A stretch of DNA of 56,536 bases from Erwinia sp. ErVv1 (GCF_900068895.1 NZ_CDPK01000018.1:1-56536), one strand, 5' to 3'; positions 39,243-49,077 are shown, counted from the first letter of the stretch. Made by a program: numbers and translations. Notes: a model not told the origin generated them from the letters alone.

Positions 39243-39434
39243 TCACTGCGCGGAATAGCGCTGCACCTTGTTGCCGCTATTGAGTTTAACGATCAGAGGG
39301 AAGATGAGCAGGGGGGGCAGGCGGGGGAGCGACGTAAACCCGCCGCTACCCTGAATAATGCGCTTAAGGTCCGGGTAAAATGTGATCCAGACGATACTAA
39401 TGGATATTAGCCAGAGTCTGATTGAGGCCTGTAA
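39243..39434 (-). pseudogene. Possible remnant of a membrane-protein gene
   Basis: A 63-codon frame on the minus strand runs from an upstream stop to TGA at 39245-39243 with no ATG, GTG or TTG start. Its translation is protein-like: hydrophobic RLWLISISIVWITFYPD, then LPRLPPLLIFPLIV and a polar tail KLNSGNKVQRYSAQ. It ends two bases after the LysE stop, convergent with it. I do not recognise the family. It may be the decayed 3' end of a gene removed when the block formed, or chance. Confidence 0.3.
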
Positions 39435-39479
39435 TCATTGAGGGGGCCACAAGCTCCGTTAATAAAAACGCATTATAAA

Positions 39480-39523
39480 TTCATTGAAAGTTCATCGGAA
39501 ATTCATTGAAAGTTCATTGAAGA
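39480..39523. repeat. Four 11-bp direct repeats upstream of the acyltransferase gene
   Basis: TTCATTGAAAG, TTCATCGGAAA, TTCATTGAAAG and TTCATTGAAGA follow one another without gaps. The 11-base period equals one helical turn, the spacing used by OmpR/PhoB-type regulators on direct repeats. The array lies 160-200 bases before the acyltransferase start. A control function is an inference. Confidence 0.8.
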
Positions 39524-39682
39524 TATTACTAAAAAAGTTTTTAATCTCAGTTCAGGTCTGGCTCACCCAAAGCGACGCCATTGGTGCGTATACCCGGTCG
39601 ATAATCAGAATAAGGCCAGTTGAATTAAAAATAACGCAGTGCTAGCTTCACTTAACTTTTCCGCTATCCCCCTGGGGGTATT

Positions 39683-40750
39683 ATGCACTCGCGTATTAAG
39701 CATCTCGATGGGATGCGTGGTTTAGCTATTCTTCTGGTCATCGGTTACCATGCCTATGTGCGATGGGAGGCGTTATTACCCTATTCCCATATTACAAAGC
39801 ATATTCCTGTTTTCTCTTTCGGCTGGCTTGGCGTTGAACTGTTTTTTATGATTTCGGGATTTGTCATATTTATGACACTGGACAAATCCGACAGTTACCT
39901 CAGCTTTCTTAGAAAACGCTGGCTGCGTTTATTTCCGGCGATGCTCATTGCCAGCCTGCTGCTTTACCTGGCGGGGGGCCTGTTCCCGGAATGGACAGAC
40001 ATCGCGCCCCATGCAAAAAATCTGCTGCCCGGGCTAATTTTCATCAATCCTGAAACGCTTTCACAAATTACCGGAATAGAATTTAAGTCGTTAGCAGGTT
40101 CTTTCTGGTCGCTGTACGTTGAAGCGCTGTTCTATGTGATTATCGGTGCCGTCTATTTTACCCTGGGAAGACGATATTGCTTACCCGCGCTGCTGGTACC
40201 AATGCTGCTGTTATCGGCCTCTTCGGTTCTGAAGTCTTTAGGACATCCCGGATTGATCGATGTTATTTCAAAGTTTGGCTTCATTCATTATTCATGGTTT
40301 ATGGTGGGTTGTCTGGTTTATGAAAGGATGCACAATCGCGATAAATTGTTTCACTACGCGTTAGTCATATTCGGGATGCTAATCAACTTCAGCTATTACG
40401 TGAAAAATGCGGGAGCGATAACTCTGCTTCCACTGCTATTAGTTATGGTGTTTTTCATTGCCAGTTTTTATTCAAAATGGCTGGAGAGAATACTGTCCGT
40501 GCGATTCCTGACGGCGATGGGCTTTGCCAGCTATGCCTTCTATTTACTTCATGAAAACCTGATGATCGGTTCGCTGATTAAAATTAATCGCTACATTACC
40601 AACGAGTGGGTGATGCTGCTGATGCCCATTGTGGTGGCGACCGTACTTTATTACATTGCGTATCTGATCAGTCAATATGCCGAACCAGCGCTAAGAAACA
40701 GGTTGAGAAGCCGGAGAGTGCCCGCAGCAAAAGCAGGTACAGGAGCGTAA
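39683..40750 (+). CDS. Acyltransferase-3 family membrane protein
   Basis: The 355-residue protein has about ten membrane segments and the family signatures: R12...H23 in GMRGLAILLVIGYH and the FGWLGVELFFMISGF motif (46-60). A third mark is SFWSLYVEALFY near residue 142. Family members O-acetylate cell-surface polysaccharides (O antigen, Nod factor, exopolysaccharide) on the cell exterior. No sugar-biosynthesis gene lies nearby, so its acceptor may be made elsewhere. The gene and its flanks look more AT-rich than the neighbours, suggesting transfer. The C-terminus is basic (RNRLRSRRVPAAK). Confidence 0.85.
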   Translation: MHSRIKHLDGMRGLAILLVIGYHAYVRWEALLPYSHITKHIPVFSFGWLGVELFFMISGFVIFMTLDKSDSYLSFLRKRWLRLFPAMLIASLLLYLAGGLFPEWTDIAPHAKNLLPGLIFINPETLSQITGIEFKSLAGSFWSLYVEALFYVIIGAVYFTLGRRYCLPALLVPMLLLSASSVLKSLGHPGLIDVISKFGFIHYSWFMVGCLVYERMHNRDKLFHYALVIFGMLINFSYYVKNAGAITLLPLLLVMVFFIASFYSKWLERILSVRFLTAMGFASYAFYLLHENLMIGSLIKINRYITNEWVMLLMPIVVATVLYYIAYLISQYAEPALRNRLRSRRVPAAKAGTGA

Positions 40751-40855
40751 ATTACCGTTTCTGCAAAGCTATCCCGCTTTTCTTCTAAGCAAAAATAATT
40801 ATAAGCGATACTTTTTAATTACTTTATTGCCATTGTCGCTGTCGGTTACAAAGAG

Positions 40856-40872
40856 GTTATTCAACGAATAAC
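40856..40872. promoter_or_regulatory. Palindrome in front of tauA
   Basis: GTTATTC-AAC-GAATAAC is a perfect 7-bp inverted repeat 21 bases before the tauA start. E. coli tau genes are activated by the LysR-type protein Cbl under sulfate limitation, and such proteins like dyad sites. Its closeness to the start codon would also suit an RNA hairpin. The role is not established. Confidence 0.3.
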
Positions 40873-40893
40873 AATGACAACCGGAGCAGGGCA

Positions 40894-41871
40894 ATGGCGC
40901 ATAAATTCTCATTATCACTGATTGCAGCGGCACTTTCACTTTCGGCATTCACAGCGCAGGCCGTCGACGTCACCGTGGCGTATCAGACCTCGGCAGAGCC
41001 CGCTAAGGTGGCGCAGGCCGATGGCACCTTCGCCAAAGAAAGCGGGGCGCAGGTGGACTGGCGTAAGTTTGACAGTGGTTCAAGCGTCGTGCGTGCGTTA
41101 GCCTCCGGTGACGTACAGATTGGTAATATCGGCTCCAGCCCCCTGGCAGTAGCCGCCAGCCAGCAGGTGCCGATTGAGGTTTTCCTGCTGGCGTCGCAGT
41201 TAGGGAATTCCGAGGCGCTGGTGGTGAAAAAGTCCATCAACAGCCCGAAGGATCTGATTGGTAAGCGTATCGCCATTCCCTTTATCTCCACCACCCACTA
41301 CAGCCTGCTGTCAGCGCTGAAGCACTGGGGCATTAAACCCGACCAGCTACAGATTGTTAACCTGCAGCCACCGGCTATCGCAGCCGCCTGGCAGCGCGGC
41401 GATATCGACGGCGCTTACGTCTGGGCGCCTGCCGTAAACGAACTGGAGAAAGATGGCCGGGTCCTGACGGATTCCGCGCAGGTCGGCAAATGGGGATCGC
41501 CAACGCTCGATGTCTGGGTGGTGCGCAAAGATTTTGCGGAAAAACATCCTGACGTGGTCACCGCATTTGCCCGCAGCGCACTCGCCGCACAGAAAGGCTA
41601 CCTTGATAATCCGGATCGATGGCTGAAAGAGGGCGATAACCTCAGCAAGCTCTCCCGCCTGAGCGGCGTACCGGAGCAGCAGGTGCCGGACCTCGTGAAG
41701 GGCAATACCTATCTCACCGCACAGCAGCAGGTGCAGGAGCTGGCTCAGCCGGTAAATAAGGCCATTGTCGATACGGCGAAATTTCTGAAGGATCAGGGCA
41801 AGGTTCCGCAGGCGTCCAGCGATTACAGCAGCTATGTCACCGACCGGTTTGTTAAGAAAATTGCTGAGTGA
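40894..41871 (+). CDS. tauA: Taurine ABC transporter, periplasmic binding protein
   Basis: The 325-residue protein has a signal peptide (MAHKFSLSLIAAALSLSAFTAQA) and a mature start VDVTVAYQTSAEPAKVAQADG, the TauA/SsuA-type solute-binding fold. Typical segments are GDVQIGNIGSSPLA and GDIDGAYVWAPAV. It delivers taurine (2-aminoethanesulfonate) to TauBC. It heads the tauABCD operon, 13 bases before tauB. Sulfonate-binding SsuA is the alternative, but the linked tauD settles the assignment. Confidence 0.94.
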   Translation: MAHKFSLSLIAAALSLSAFTAQAVDVTVAYQTSAEPAKVAQADGTFAKESGAQVDWRKFDSGSSVVRALASGDVQIGNIGSSPLAVAASQQVPIEVFLLASQLGNSEALVVKKSINSPKDLIGKRIAIPFISTTHYSLLSALKHWGIKPDQLQIVNLQPPAIAAAWQRGDIDGAYVWAPAVNELEKDGRVLTDSAQVGKWGSPTLDVWVVRKDFAEKHPDVVTAFARSALAAQKGYLDNPDRWLKEGDNLSKLSRLSGVPEQQVPDLVKGNTYLTAQQQVQELAQPVNKAIVDTAKFLKDQGKVPQASSDYSSYVTDRFVKKIAE

Positions 41872-41884
41872 TTAAGGGGTTCCC

Positions 41885-42652
41885 ATGCTTGCAGTCTCAC
41901 ATCTGACCGCCCGTTATGACGGTCATCCTGCGCTGGAAGATATCAATCTCTCCATCGCCTCCGGGGAGCTGGTGGTGGTGCTTGGGCCTTCAGGCTGTGG
42001 CAAAACCACGCTGCTCAACCTGGTCGCTGGTTTTCTTCCGGCGGAGTCCGGCAGCATCACGCTGGACGGTAAAGCCGTTACCGGTCCGGGGGCGGAACGC
42101 GGCGTAGTGTTCCAGCACGAAGGGCTGCTGCCGTGGCGGAACGTGCTGGATAACGTTGGTTTTGGCCTCCAGCTGGCGGGCGTGGCGAAAAATGTGCGAC
42201 GCGATCGGGCCAGGGCAATGCTCAGAAAGGTGGGGCTGGAGGGCGCGGAAAAGAAATTTATCTGGCAGCTCTCCGGCGGAATGCGTCAGCGGGTGGGCAT
42301 CGCCAGAGCGCTGGCGGCCGACCCGCAGCTGCTCCTGCTGGATGAACCTTTCGGTGCGCTGGATGCGTTTACCCGCGAACAGATGCAGGAGCTGCTGCTG
42401 AATCTCTGGCGCGACAGCGGCAAGCAGGTATTGCTGATTACTCATGATATTGAAGAGGCAGTGTTTCTTGCCAGCGAGCTGATCCTGTTATCGCCGGGGC
42501 CGGGAAGAATTATCGAGCGGCTCTCTCTGGACTTTGGCCGCCGTTATGCACGCGGTGAGGCCTGCCGGGCGATTAAGTCCGATCCGGCGTTTATCGAGCG
42601 CCGGGAGTATGTTTTAAGTCGTGTATTTCAACAGCGTGAGGTCTTTTCATGA
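41885..42652 (+). CDS. tauB: Taurine ABC transporter, ATP-binding protein
   Basis: The 255-residue ABC ATPase has Walker [10 protein letters not shown] (34-42), signature [15 protein letters not shown] (from 129), Walker [13 protein letters not shown] (D153, E154) and the switch histidine in LITHDIEEA. It energises import through TauC. It overlaps tauC by four bases (ATGA). Confidence 0.95.
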   Translation: MLAVSHLTARYDGHPALEDINLSIASGELVVVLGPSGCGKTTLLNLVAGFLPAESGSITLDGKAVTGPGAERGVVFQHEGLLPWRNVLDNVGFGLQLAGVAKNVRRDRARAMLRKVGLEGAEKKFIWQLSGGMRQRVGIARALAADPQLLLLDEPFGALDAFTREQMQELLLNLWRDSGKQVLLITHDIEEAVFLASELILLSPGPGRIIERLSLDFGRRYARGEACRAIKSDPAFIERREYVLSRVFQQREVFS

Positions 42653-43476
42653 GTATTGTCACCAGTGAAAACACCCGCGCCGACCGCACCCGGCTGCGCT
42701 GGCCTTTCAGTCGGCAACTGACCCTTAGCGTCGTGACGCTGCTGGTACTGCTATTCCTGTGGTGGGGCGTCACCTCACTGAAGCTGATTGCGCCGCTGTT
42801 TCTCCCTGCACCGCAGCAGGTCTTTCATCAGCTGCTGACCATTGCCAGTTCAAAGGGTTTTATGGATGCCACTCTGTGGCAGCACCTTGCGGCCAGCCTG
42901 ACGAGGATTGTTATCGCGTTGCTGGCAGCGGTACTGATTGGCGTACCGGTAGGGATAGCGATGGGGCTGAGTGAAACCGTGCGCGGCATCCTCGATCCGC
43001 TGATTGAGCTTTACCGCCCGGTGCCGCCGCTGGCCTATTTGCCGCTGATGGTAATCTGGTTTGGCATTGGCGAAACGTCGAAAATTTTGCTGATTTACCT
43101 GGCCATTTTCGCCCCCGTGGCGATGTCGACGCTGGCCGGGGTGAAAAGCGCTCAGCAGGTTCGCCTGCGTGCCGCCCAGTCACTGGGTGCCAGCCGCTGG
43201 CAGGTTTTATGGTACGTCGTACTGCCGGGCGCGCTGCCGGAGATTTTAACCGGCCTGCGTATCGGGCTGGGCGTGGGCTGGTCAACGCTGGTCGCGGCAG
43301 AGCTTATCGCCGCCACGCGCGGGCTGGGATTTATGGTGCAGTCAGCGGGTGAATTCTTAGCGACGGATGTGGTCCTCGCGGGTATCGCCGTTATCGCCCT
43401 GATTGCCTTCACACTTGAGCTGGGCCTGCGCAGCGTGCAGCGCCGTTTAACCCCCTGGCATGGAGAAAATTTATGA
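42649..43476 (+). CDS. tauC: Taurine ABC transporter, permease
   Basis: The 275-residue permease has about six membrane segments and the BPD-type EAA loop [19 protein letters not shown] near residues 163-185, where TauB docks. It is preceded by the [19 protein letters not shown] segment of nitrate/sulfonate/taurine permeases. It overlaps tauB and tauD by four bases each, so the four genes form one coupled operon. Confidence 0.95.
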   Translation: MSIVTSENTRADRTRLRWPFSRQLTLSVVTLLVLLFLWWGVTSLKLIAPLFLPAPQQVFHQLLTIASSKGFMDATLWQHLAASLTRIVIALLAAVLIGVPVGIAMGLSETVRGILDPLIELYRPVPPLAYLPLMVIWFGIGETSKILLIYLAIFAPVAMSTLAGVKSAQQVRLRAAQSLGASRWQVLWYVVLPGALPEILTGLRIGLGVGWSTLVAAELIAATRGLGFMVQSAGEFLATDVVLAGIAVIALIAFTLELGLRSVQRRLTPWHGENL

Positions 43477-44312
43477 ACGAACGTCTGACGATTACCGCGC
43501 TGGGCCCGTATATCGGCGCACGGGTTTCAGATATTAATCTGGCTCTGCCGCTAAGCGATGCGCAGTTTGAGCAGCTGTATCACGGACTCATCCGCCACCA
43601 GGTGCTGTTTTTCCGCGATCAGCCCGTGACGCCGCAACAGCAGCGCGCCCTGGCGGCCCGCTTTGGCGATCTGCATATCCATCCTGTTTACCCTCATGCG
43701 CCGGACGTAGAGGAAATTATCGTGCTGGATACTCACGATAATAATCCACCGGATAATGACAACTGGCATACCGACGTCACCTTTATCGAGACGCCGCCAG
43801 CCGGGGCGATTCTGGCCGCGAAACGGCTGCCGGAAAGCGGAGGGGATACGCTGTGGGCCAGTGGGATTGCCGCTTACAATGCGCTTTCTGAACCCTTCAA
43901 ACAGTTACTGAGTGGTTTGCATGCCGAGCATGATTTTAAGAAGTCGTTTCAGGAGTACAAATACCGTAGCAGCGAGGAAGAACATGTGCGCTGGAAGCAG
44001 GCAGTGGAGAAAAATCCGCCCTTACTGCACCCGGTGATCCGCACCCATCCGGTCAGTGGGAAAAAGGCGCTGTTCGTCAATGAAGGCTTTACCACCCGCA
44101 TTGTCGATCTCAGTCAGAAGGAGAGCGACGCCCTGCTTAACTTCCTGTTTGCCCATATCACTAAGCCGGAGTTTCAGGTGCGCTGGCGCTGGCAGGAGAA
44201 TGATATCGCCATCTGGGATAATCGCGTGACGCAGCATTACGCCAACGCCGATTATATGCCCGCCCGGCGTATCATGCATCGCGCGACGATCCTGGGCGAT
44301 AAGCCGTTTTAA
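43473..44312 (+). CDS. tauD: Taurine dioxygenase
   Basis: The 279-residue Fe(II)/2-oxoglutarate dioxygenase has its iron triad at H99, D101 (NWHTDVTF) and H255 (VTQHYA). The 2-oxoglutarate arginine lies at R266/R270 ([10 protein letters not shown]). These are the E. coli TauD positions. It hydroxylates taurine, which breaks down to sulfite and aminoacetaldehyde. The sulfite feeds siroheme-dependent sulfite reductase, for which cysG in this window makes the cofactor. A long hairpin follows the stop. Confidence 0.96.
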   Translation: MNERLTITALGPYIGARVSDINLALPLSDAQFEQLYHGLIRHQVLFFRDQPVTPQQQRALAARFGDLHIHPVYPHAPDVEEIIVLDTHDNNPPDNDNWHTDVTFIETPPAGAILAAKRLPESGGDTLWASGIAAYNALSEPFKQLLSGLHAEHDFKKSFQEYKYRSSEEEHVRWKQAVEKNPPLLHPVIRTHPVSGKKALFVNEGFTTRIVDLSQKESDALLNFLFAHITKPEFQVRWRWQENDIAIWDNRVTQHYANADYMPARRIMHRATILGDKPF

Positions 44313-44321
44313 TGAACGGCT

Positions 44322-44363
44322 AAAAGTGGCTAACGCCGTGATGCGGGCGATTAGCCATTTTAC
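44322..44363. terminator. Bidirectional hairpin between tauD and yheS
   Basis: AAAAGTGGCTAACGCC (44322-44337) pairs with GGGCGATTAGCCATTTT (44345-44361), with two single-base bulges. The outer A/T bases give T-runs in both directions. It serves the convergent tau operon and yheS and overlaps the yheS stop. Confidence 0.75.
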
Positions 44364-46255
44364 CCGAGCATCCCTTCCAGACGCTCCTGCGCATCCAGCC
44401 ATGTCATTTCGCACGCTTCCAGCGAGGATTTCGCTTCCGCCTGCTGTTTTAATACCGCGGTCAGATCTGCTTTGCGCGCCTGTTCGTAAAGGGTCGGGTC
44501 GGCGAGTTTCTCTTCGGCATCCGCCAGCTGCGCGTTCAGCTTTTCCATCTGCTTTTCCAGCTTTTCAATCTCTTTGCGCAGCGGCTGCGTCTGGGTACGG
44601 AGCTCCGCTTCGCGGCGTTTCTGATCTTTCCTGGCCTGCGCGCTGTTACCGCTCTCCTGTTTAGGCTCAGCGGTCGCCGATTGCCTTTGCAGATCGCTCA
44701 ACCACTGCTGGTAATCTTCCAGATCGCCATCAAAAGCCTCGACGTTGCCGTCGTGCACCAGATAGAGGTCATCCGTGGTCGATCGCAGGAGGTGACGGTC
44801 GTGCGACACCACCACCAGCGCCCCTTCAAAATCAATCAGGGCTTCGGTCAGCGCCTGGCGCATATCGAGATCGAGGTGGTTGGTAGGCTCATCCAGCAGC
44901 AGCAGGTTCGGGCGCTGCCAGACAATCAGCGCCAGCACCAGACGGGCTTTCTCTCCGCCGGAAAACCGCTCGGTTTTTTCCGTCACCTTGTCGCCCTGGA
45001 AACCAAAGCCGCCCAGGTAATCACGCAGCTGCTGTTCAAGGACCTTTGGCGCCAGGCGTACCAGATGCTGGAGGGGGGATTCATCTGCGCGTAAGAATTC
45101 GAGCTGATGCTGGGCGAAGTAACCCAGCTTAATGCCTTTCGCCAGGCCGATATTGCCCTTAAGCGGTGCCAGCTCGCCCGCCAGCATTTTAATCAGCGTC
45201 GATTTGCCCGCGCCGTTGCGACCCAGCAGGCCAATGCGCGAGCCGGGCACCAGGTTGAGCTTGATCGAATTCAGGATGATGCGGTCGCCATAGCCCGCCG
45301 TGACTTTTTCCATATCCAGCAGCGGGTTCGGAAGGCTTTCCGGTACGCGAAAGCTGAAGGTAAAAGGGTTGTCGACGTGGGCGGGGGCGATCATCTCCAT
45401 GCGCTCCAGCATTTTGATGCGGCTTTGCGCCTGCTTAGCTTTACTGGCCTTCGCTTTAAAACGGTCAATAAAGCTTTGCAGATGGGCAACCTTCGTCTGC
45501 TGGTTCTCGAAAAGCGACTGCTGCTGCGCCAGGCGGGTCGCCCGCTGGATCTCGAAGGCGCTGTAGTTGCCGGTATATTCGTAAATGGACTCTTGTTCAA
45601 TATGCAGAATTTTGTCGACAACCGGATCGAGGAAGTCGCGGTCGTGCGAAATCAGAATCAGCGTGCCCTGATAGCTTTTCAGCCAGCGCTCAAGCCAGAT
45701 GACCGCGTCGAGATCGAGGTGGTTAGTCGGCTCATCAAGCAGCAGCAGGTCGGAACGGCAGATCAGCGCCTGGGCCAGGTTGAGGCGCATCCGCCATCCG
45801 CCGGAGAAATCACTCACCGGGCGCTGTAGCTGTTCCTGAGAGAAGCCCAGCCCGTTAAGCAGGCTGGCGGCGCGGGACTGAATGGTCCAGGCCTGGAGCG
45901 CATCAAGCTTGCCGTGCAGTACGGCAATGGCGTGGCCGTCGTTGATCTCGTTGGCGTGAGCCAGCTCGGCTTCAAGCTGACGGTATTCGCGGTCGCCGTC
46001 GATAACATACTCAATGGCGGGCACCGACAGTGCCGGTGTCTCCTGGTTTACCCAGGCGAGCGACCAGTTGCCTGGGTAGCTGAAGCTCCCCGCGTCGGCG
46101 CTTATCTCGTTCTTAAGCAGCGACAGCAGCGTGGATTTACCGCAGCCATTTTTACCGACCAGACCCACCTTCTGACCGGGGTTAATGGTGGCAGTGGCGT
46201 TATCCAGCAGTACGCGGACACCGCGTCGAATTTGTAACGAGGAGAAGACAATCAT
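44360..46255 (-). CDS. yheS: YheS, ABC-F ATPase
   Basis: The 631-residue soluble protein has two ABC domains without membrane segments. Walker A motifs are GKNGCGKST and GRNGAGKST. Signatures are FSGGWRMRLNLA and FSGGEKARLVLA, and both Walker B motifs end LLLDEPTNHLD. A charged linker (about 240-300) and a C-terminal coiled coil (about 540-631, RRREAELRTQTQPLRKEIEKLEKQM-like) follow. ABC-F proteins act on ribosomes stalled or empty at the E site. It is divergent from kefG, as in E. coli, but separated from yheT by the accessory block. Confidence 0.95.
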   Translation of the reverse strand: MIVFSSLQIRRGVRVLLDNATATINPGQKVGLVGKNGCGKSTLLSLLKNEISADAGSFSYPGNWSLAWVNQETPALSVPAIEYVIDGDREYRQLEAELAHANEINDGHAIAVLHGKLDALQAWTIQSRAASLLNGLGFSQEQLQRPVSDFSGGWRMRLNLAQALICRSDLLLLDEPTNHLDLDAVIWLERWLKSYQGTLILISHDRDFLDPVVDKILHIEQESIYEYTGNYSAFEIQRATRLAQQQSLFENQQTKVAHLQSFIDRFKAKASKAKQAQSRIKMLERMEMIAPAHVDNPFTFSFRVPESLPNPLLDMEKVTAGYGDRIILNSIKLNLVPGSRIGLLGRNGAGKSTLIKMLAGELAPLKGNIGLAKGIKLGYFAQHQLEFLRADESPLQHLVRLAPKVLEQQLRDYLGGFGFQGDKVTEKTERFSGGEKARLVLALIVWQRPNLLLLDEPTNHLDLDMRQALTEALIDFEGALVVVSHDRHLLRSTTDDLYLVHDGNVEAFDGDLEDYQQWLSDLQRQSATAEPKQESGNSAQARKDQKRREAELRTQTQPLRKEIEKLEKQMEKLNAQLADAEEKLADPTLYEQARKADLTAVLKQQAEAKSSLEACEMTWLDAQERLEGMLG

Positions 46256-46375
46256 AAGCGCCGTAATATGTAGAATATGTTAAATTGAGCCATCAATTGG
46301 ATTTCGGAATCCTGGATTCCGTTGCGTTGAGCATGGTAGCGGAATTTGCCCGCCGTGACGACGATTTGGAGGGGA

Positions 46376-46930
46376 ATGATGTTGCAGCCGCCTAAAGTTT
46401 TGCTGCTTTATGCCCACCCGGAATCACAAGACTCGGTTGCTAATCGCGTTTTGCTGGAGCCGGCCCGGCTTTTGCCACAGGTCACGGTGCATGACCTTTA
46501 TGCGCACTACCCCGATTTTTTTATTGATATTCATCGCGAGCAGCAGCTATTGCGCGAACACGACATCATCGTCTTCCAGCACCCCCTGTACACCTACAGC
46601 TGTCCTGCGCTGCTGAAGGAGTGGCTGGATCGCGTGCTCTCTCGCGGCTTTGCCAGCGGCCCAGGCGGCAACGTGCTGGAAGGAAAGTACTGGCGCAGCG
46701 TGATCACCACCGGCGAGCCCGAGGCGGCCTATCATCAGGAAGGGCTGAACCGCTATCCTATGTCGGACATTATGCGCCCGTTCGAGCTGACCGCCCAGAT
46801 GTGCCGGATGCACTGGCTGACGCCGATGATTATCTACTGGGCGCGGCACCAGACACCTGAAGTCATGAAAAACTATGCGCGAGCGTATGCACACTGGCTC
46901 GCATCCCCTTTACCCTATGGAGGTATCTGA
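46376..46930 (+). CDS. kefG: KefG, ancillary subunit of the KefB potassium efflux system
   Basis: The 184-residue flavodoxin-like quinone-oxidoreductase-type protein starts [26 protein letters not shown] lies three bases before the first ATG (46376) and six before the second (46379), so either may be used. Marks are [21 protein letters not shown] and [11 protein letters not shown]. KefG binds KefB and is needed for full efflux activity. kefB begins on the next base after its stop. Confidence 0.94.
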   Translation: MMLQPPKVLLLYAHPESQDSVANRVLLEPARLLPQVTVHDLYAHYPDFFIDIHREQQLLREHDIIVFQHPLYTYSCPALLKEWLDRVLSRGFASGPGGNVLEGKYWRSVITTGEPEAAYHQEGLNRYPMSDIMRPFELTAQMCRMHWLTPMIIYWARHQTPEVMKNYARAYAHWLASPLPYGGI

Positions 46931-48736
46931 ATGGAAGGACAAACCCTCCTGACGGCCGGCGTGGTCTATCTGTTTGCCGCTGTTGTTGCGGTACCTCTGG
47001 CCGCGCGGCTGGGTATTGGGGCGGTGCTGGGCTACCTGCTGGCGGGTATTGCGATTGGTCCCTGGGGGCTGGGCTTTATCAGCGACGTGGAAGAGATCCT
47101 GCACTTCTCCGAGCTGGGCGTGGTTTTTCTGATGTTTATTATCGGGCTGGAGCTGAAACCCTCCAAGCTTTGGGAACTGCGCCGCTCCATCTTTGGCGTG
47201 GGCGCCGCTCAGGTCATTTTCAGCGCGGCTATCCTTGGCGGGCTGCTATGGCTGACGGACTTTTCGTGGCAGGCGGCAACCGTCGGTGGTATCGGGCTGG
47301 CCATGTCCTCGACGGCGATGGCGCTCCAGCTGATGCGGGATAAAGGCATGAACCGCAATGAGTCGGGCCAGCTCGGCTTTTCGGTCCTGCTGTTTCAGGA
47401 TCTGGCCGTTATCCCGGCGCTGGCGCTGGTCCCGCTGCTGGCAGGAAGTGACAGCGGGCATACCGACTGGATAAAGATAGGCATGAAGGTGCTGGCCTTT
47501 GCCGGCATGCTGGTCGGGGGGCGCTATCTGCTGCGGCCAATATTTCGCTATATCGCGGCATCCGGCGTTCGTGAAGTTTTCACCGCCGCCGCCCTGCTGC
47601 TGGTGCTGGGTTCGGCGCTGTTTATGGACGCGCTCGGCCTTTCCATGGCGCTGGGTACGTTTATCGCGGGTATCCTACTGGCCGAAAGTGAGTATCGTCA
47701 CGAGCTAGAAATTGCCATCGATCCCTTCAAGGGCCTGCTGCTGGGGCTGTTTTTTATCTCGGTGGGCATGGCGCTCAATCTGGGCGTGCTTTATACCCAT
47801 ATCATCGAAATTCTGATTGGCGTGGTGTCGCTGGTGGCGGTGAAAGCGGGGGTGCTCTATCTGCTGTCGCGGATTTACGGCCTGCGCAGCTCCGAGCGCC
47901 TGCAATTCTCCGGCGTACTCAGCCAGGGCGGCGAGTTTGCCTTTGTGCTGTTTTCAGCGGCCGCAACGGCCCACCTGTTTAGCGGAGACCAGATGCCTCT
48001 GCTGCTGGTTACGGTAACGCTCTCAATGATGACCACGCCGCTGTTGCTGCAGGGCGTGGATAAAATCCTTGAGAAACGCTTCAACGAGCCGGATGATAAC
48101 GAAGAGAAACATTTTGTCGAGGATGATAAGCCCCAGGTGATTGTGGTGGGGTTTGGTCGTTTTGGGCAGGTGGTTGCGCGATTGCTGATGGCCAATGAAA
48201 AACGGATCACGGTACTTGAGCGCGATATCAGCGCGGTCAGCCTGATGCGCAGGTACGGTTATAAAGTATACTACGGTGATGCTAAGGAGTTAGAGCTGCT
48301 GCGCGCCGCCGGGGCTGAAACGGCGCAGTCAATAGTGATAACCTGTAACGGGCCGGAAGATGCCATGGAGATAGTCCATCTCTGCCAGCATCATTTTCCG
48401 CATCTGCAAATTCTGGCCCGGGCAAGAGGGCGCGTGGAGGCCCATGAACTTCTTCAGGCTGGCGTCACGCAGTTTTCCCGTGAAACCTTTTCCAGTGCGC
48501 TTGAGCTGGGGCGTAAGACCTTAATGACGCTGGGCATGCATCCCCATCAGGCTTTTCGTGCTCAGCAGCATTTTCGCCGACTGGATATGCGTATGCTGCG
48601 TGAGCTGATGCCGAATCATGCGGACAGCCAGCAAATTTCGCGCGTGAAGGAGGCCCGTCGCGAACTGGAAGATATTTTTCAGGCAGAAATGCGGCATGAG
48701 AAACGCCAGTTTCACGGCTGGGACGAATATGAATAG
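46931..48736 (+). CDS. kefB: Glutathione-regulated potassium/proton antiporter KefB
   Basis: The 601-residue protein (same as E. coli) has an N-terminal CPA2 antiporter domain of about twelve segments (1-380), including [12 protein letters not shown] and [12 protein letters not shown] linker leads to the KTN/RCK domain with the Rossmann motif [15 protein letters not shown]. Glutathione keeps it shut; glutathione S-conjugates open it, acidifying the cytoplasm to protect against electrophiles. It is translationally coupled to kefG and followed by yheV. Confidence 0.96.
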   Translation: MEGQTLLTAGVVYLFAAVVAVPLAARLGIGAVLGYLLAGIAIGPWGLGFISDVEEILHFSELGVVFLMFIIGLELKPSKLWELRRSIFGVGAAQVIFSAAILGGLLWLTDFSWQAATVGGIGLAMSSTAMALQLMRDKGMNRNESGQLGFSVLLFQDLAVIPALALVPLLAGSDSGHTDWIKIGMKVLAFAGMLVGGRYLLRPIFRYIAASGVREVFTAAALLLVLGSALFMDALGLSMALGTFIAGILLAESEYRHELEIAIDPFKGLLLGLFFISVGMALNLGVLYTHIIEILIGVVSLVAVKAGVLYLLSRIYGLRSSERLQFSGVLSQGGEFAFVLFSAAATAHLFSGDQMPLLLVTVTLSMMTTPLLLQGVDKILEKRFNEPDDNEEKHFVEDDKPQVIVVGFGRFGQVVARLLMANEKRITVLERDISAVSLMRRYGYKVYYGDAKELELLRAAGAETAQSIVITCNGPEDAMEIVHLCQHHFPHLQILARARGRVEAHELLQAGVTQFSRETFSSALELGRKTLMTLGMHPHQAFRAQQHFRRLDMRMLRELMPNHADSQQISRVKEARRELEDIFQAEMRHEKRQFHGWDEYE

Positions 48737-48744
48737 GACATGTT

Positions 48745-48939
48745 ATGCGTAAACGATTTATTGCCGGAGCAACCTGTCCAAAGTGTCAGGCCAAAGATAC
48801 GCTGGCGCTGTGGAAAGAGAATAATGTTGATGTCGTAGAATGTGTTAAGTGCGGGCATCAGATGCGAGAAGCGGATAAACAGGCCCGGGGCCAGGTTCGC
48901 GAAAATGAACAAGTGATAGGAATTTTTCATCCTGAGTAG
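48745..48939 (+). CDS. yheV: YheV, small zinc-ribbon protein
   Basis: The 64-residue protein has two CxxC knuckles, CPKC (residues 11-14) and CVKC (33-36), a zinc-ribbon arrangement, and a conserved tail ENEQVIGIFHP. E. coli YheV is 66 residues. The function is unknown. It starts eight bases after kefB and is likely in the same transcript. Confidence 0.92.
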   Translation: MRKRFIAGATCPKCQAKDTLALWKENNVDVVECVKCGHQMREADKQARGQVRENEQVIGIFHPE

Positions 48940-49077
48940 CGTTATGGCTCAGCTTTTTTTAAGCTGTATCCTACAGCGGCGTTGAAATTCGTTACTATCG
49001 ACGCAATTTAAAGCCTTACAGGTTGGCAAAAGGCCAACATTAAAAGGGCTCAAAGCTCTCAACGGTTAGGAGTAATC

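Larger units (their letters stand above)
39242..39682. other. Intergenic region of the accessory block
   Basis: This 441-base gap separates two co-oriented genes. Its left third holds an open frame without a start on the minus strand (see pseudogene entry). Its middle is AT-rich and carries four 11-bp repeats at 39480-39523. Its right part should contain the promoter of the acyltransferase gene. Confidence 0.6.
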
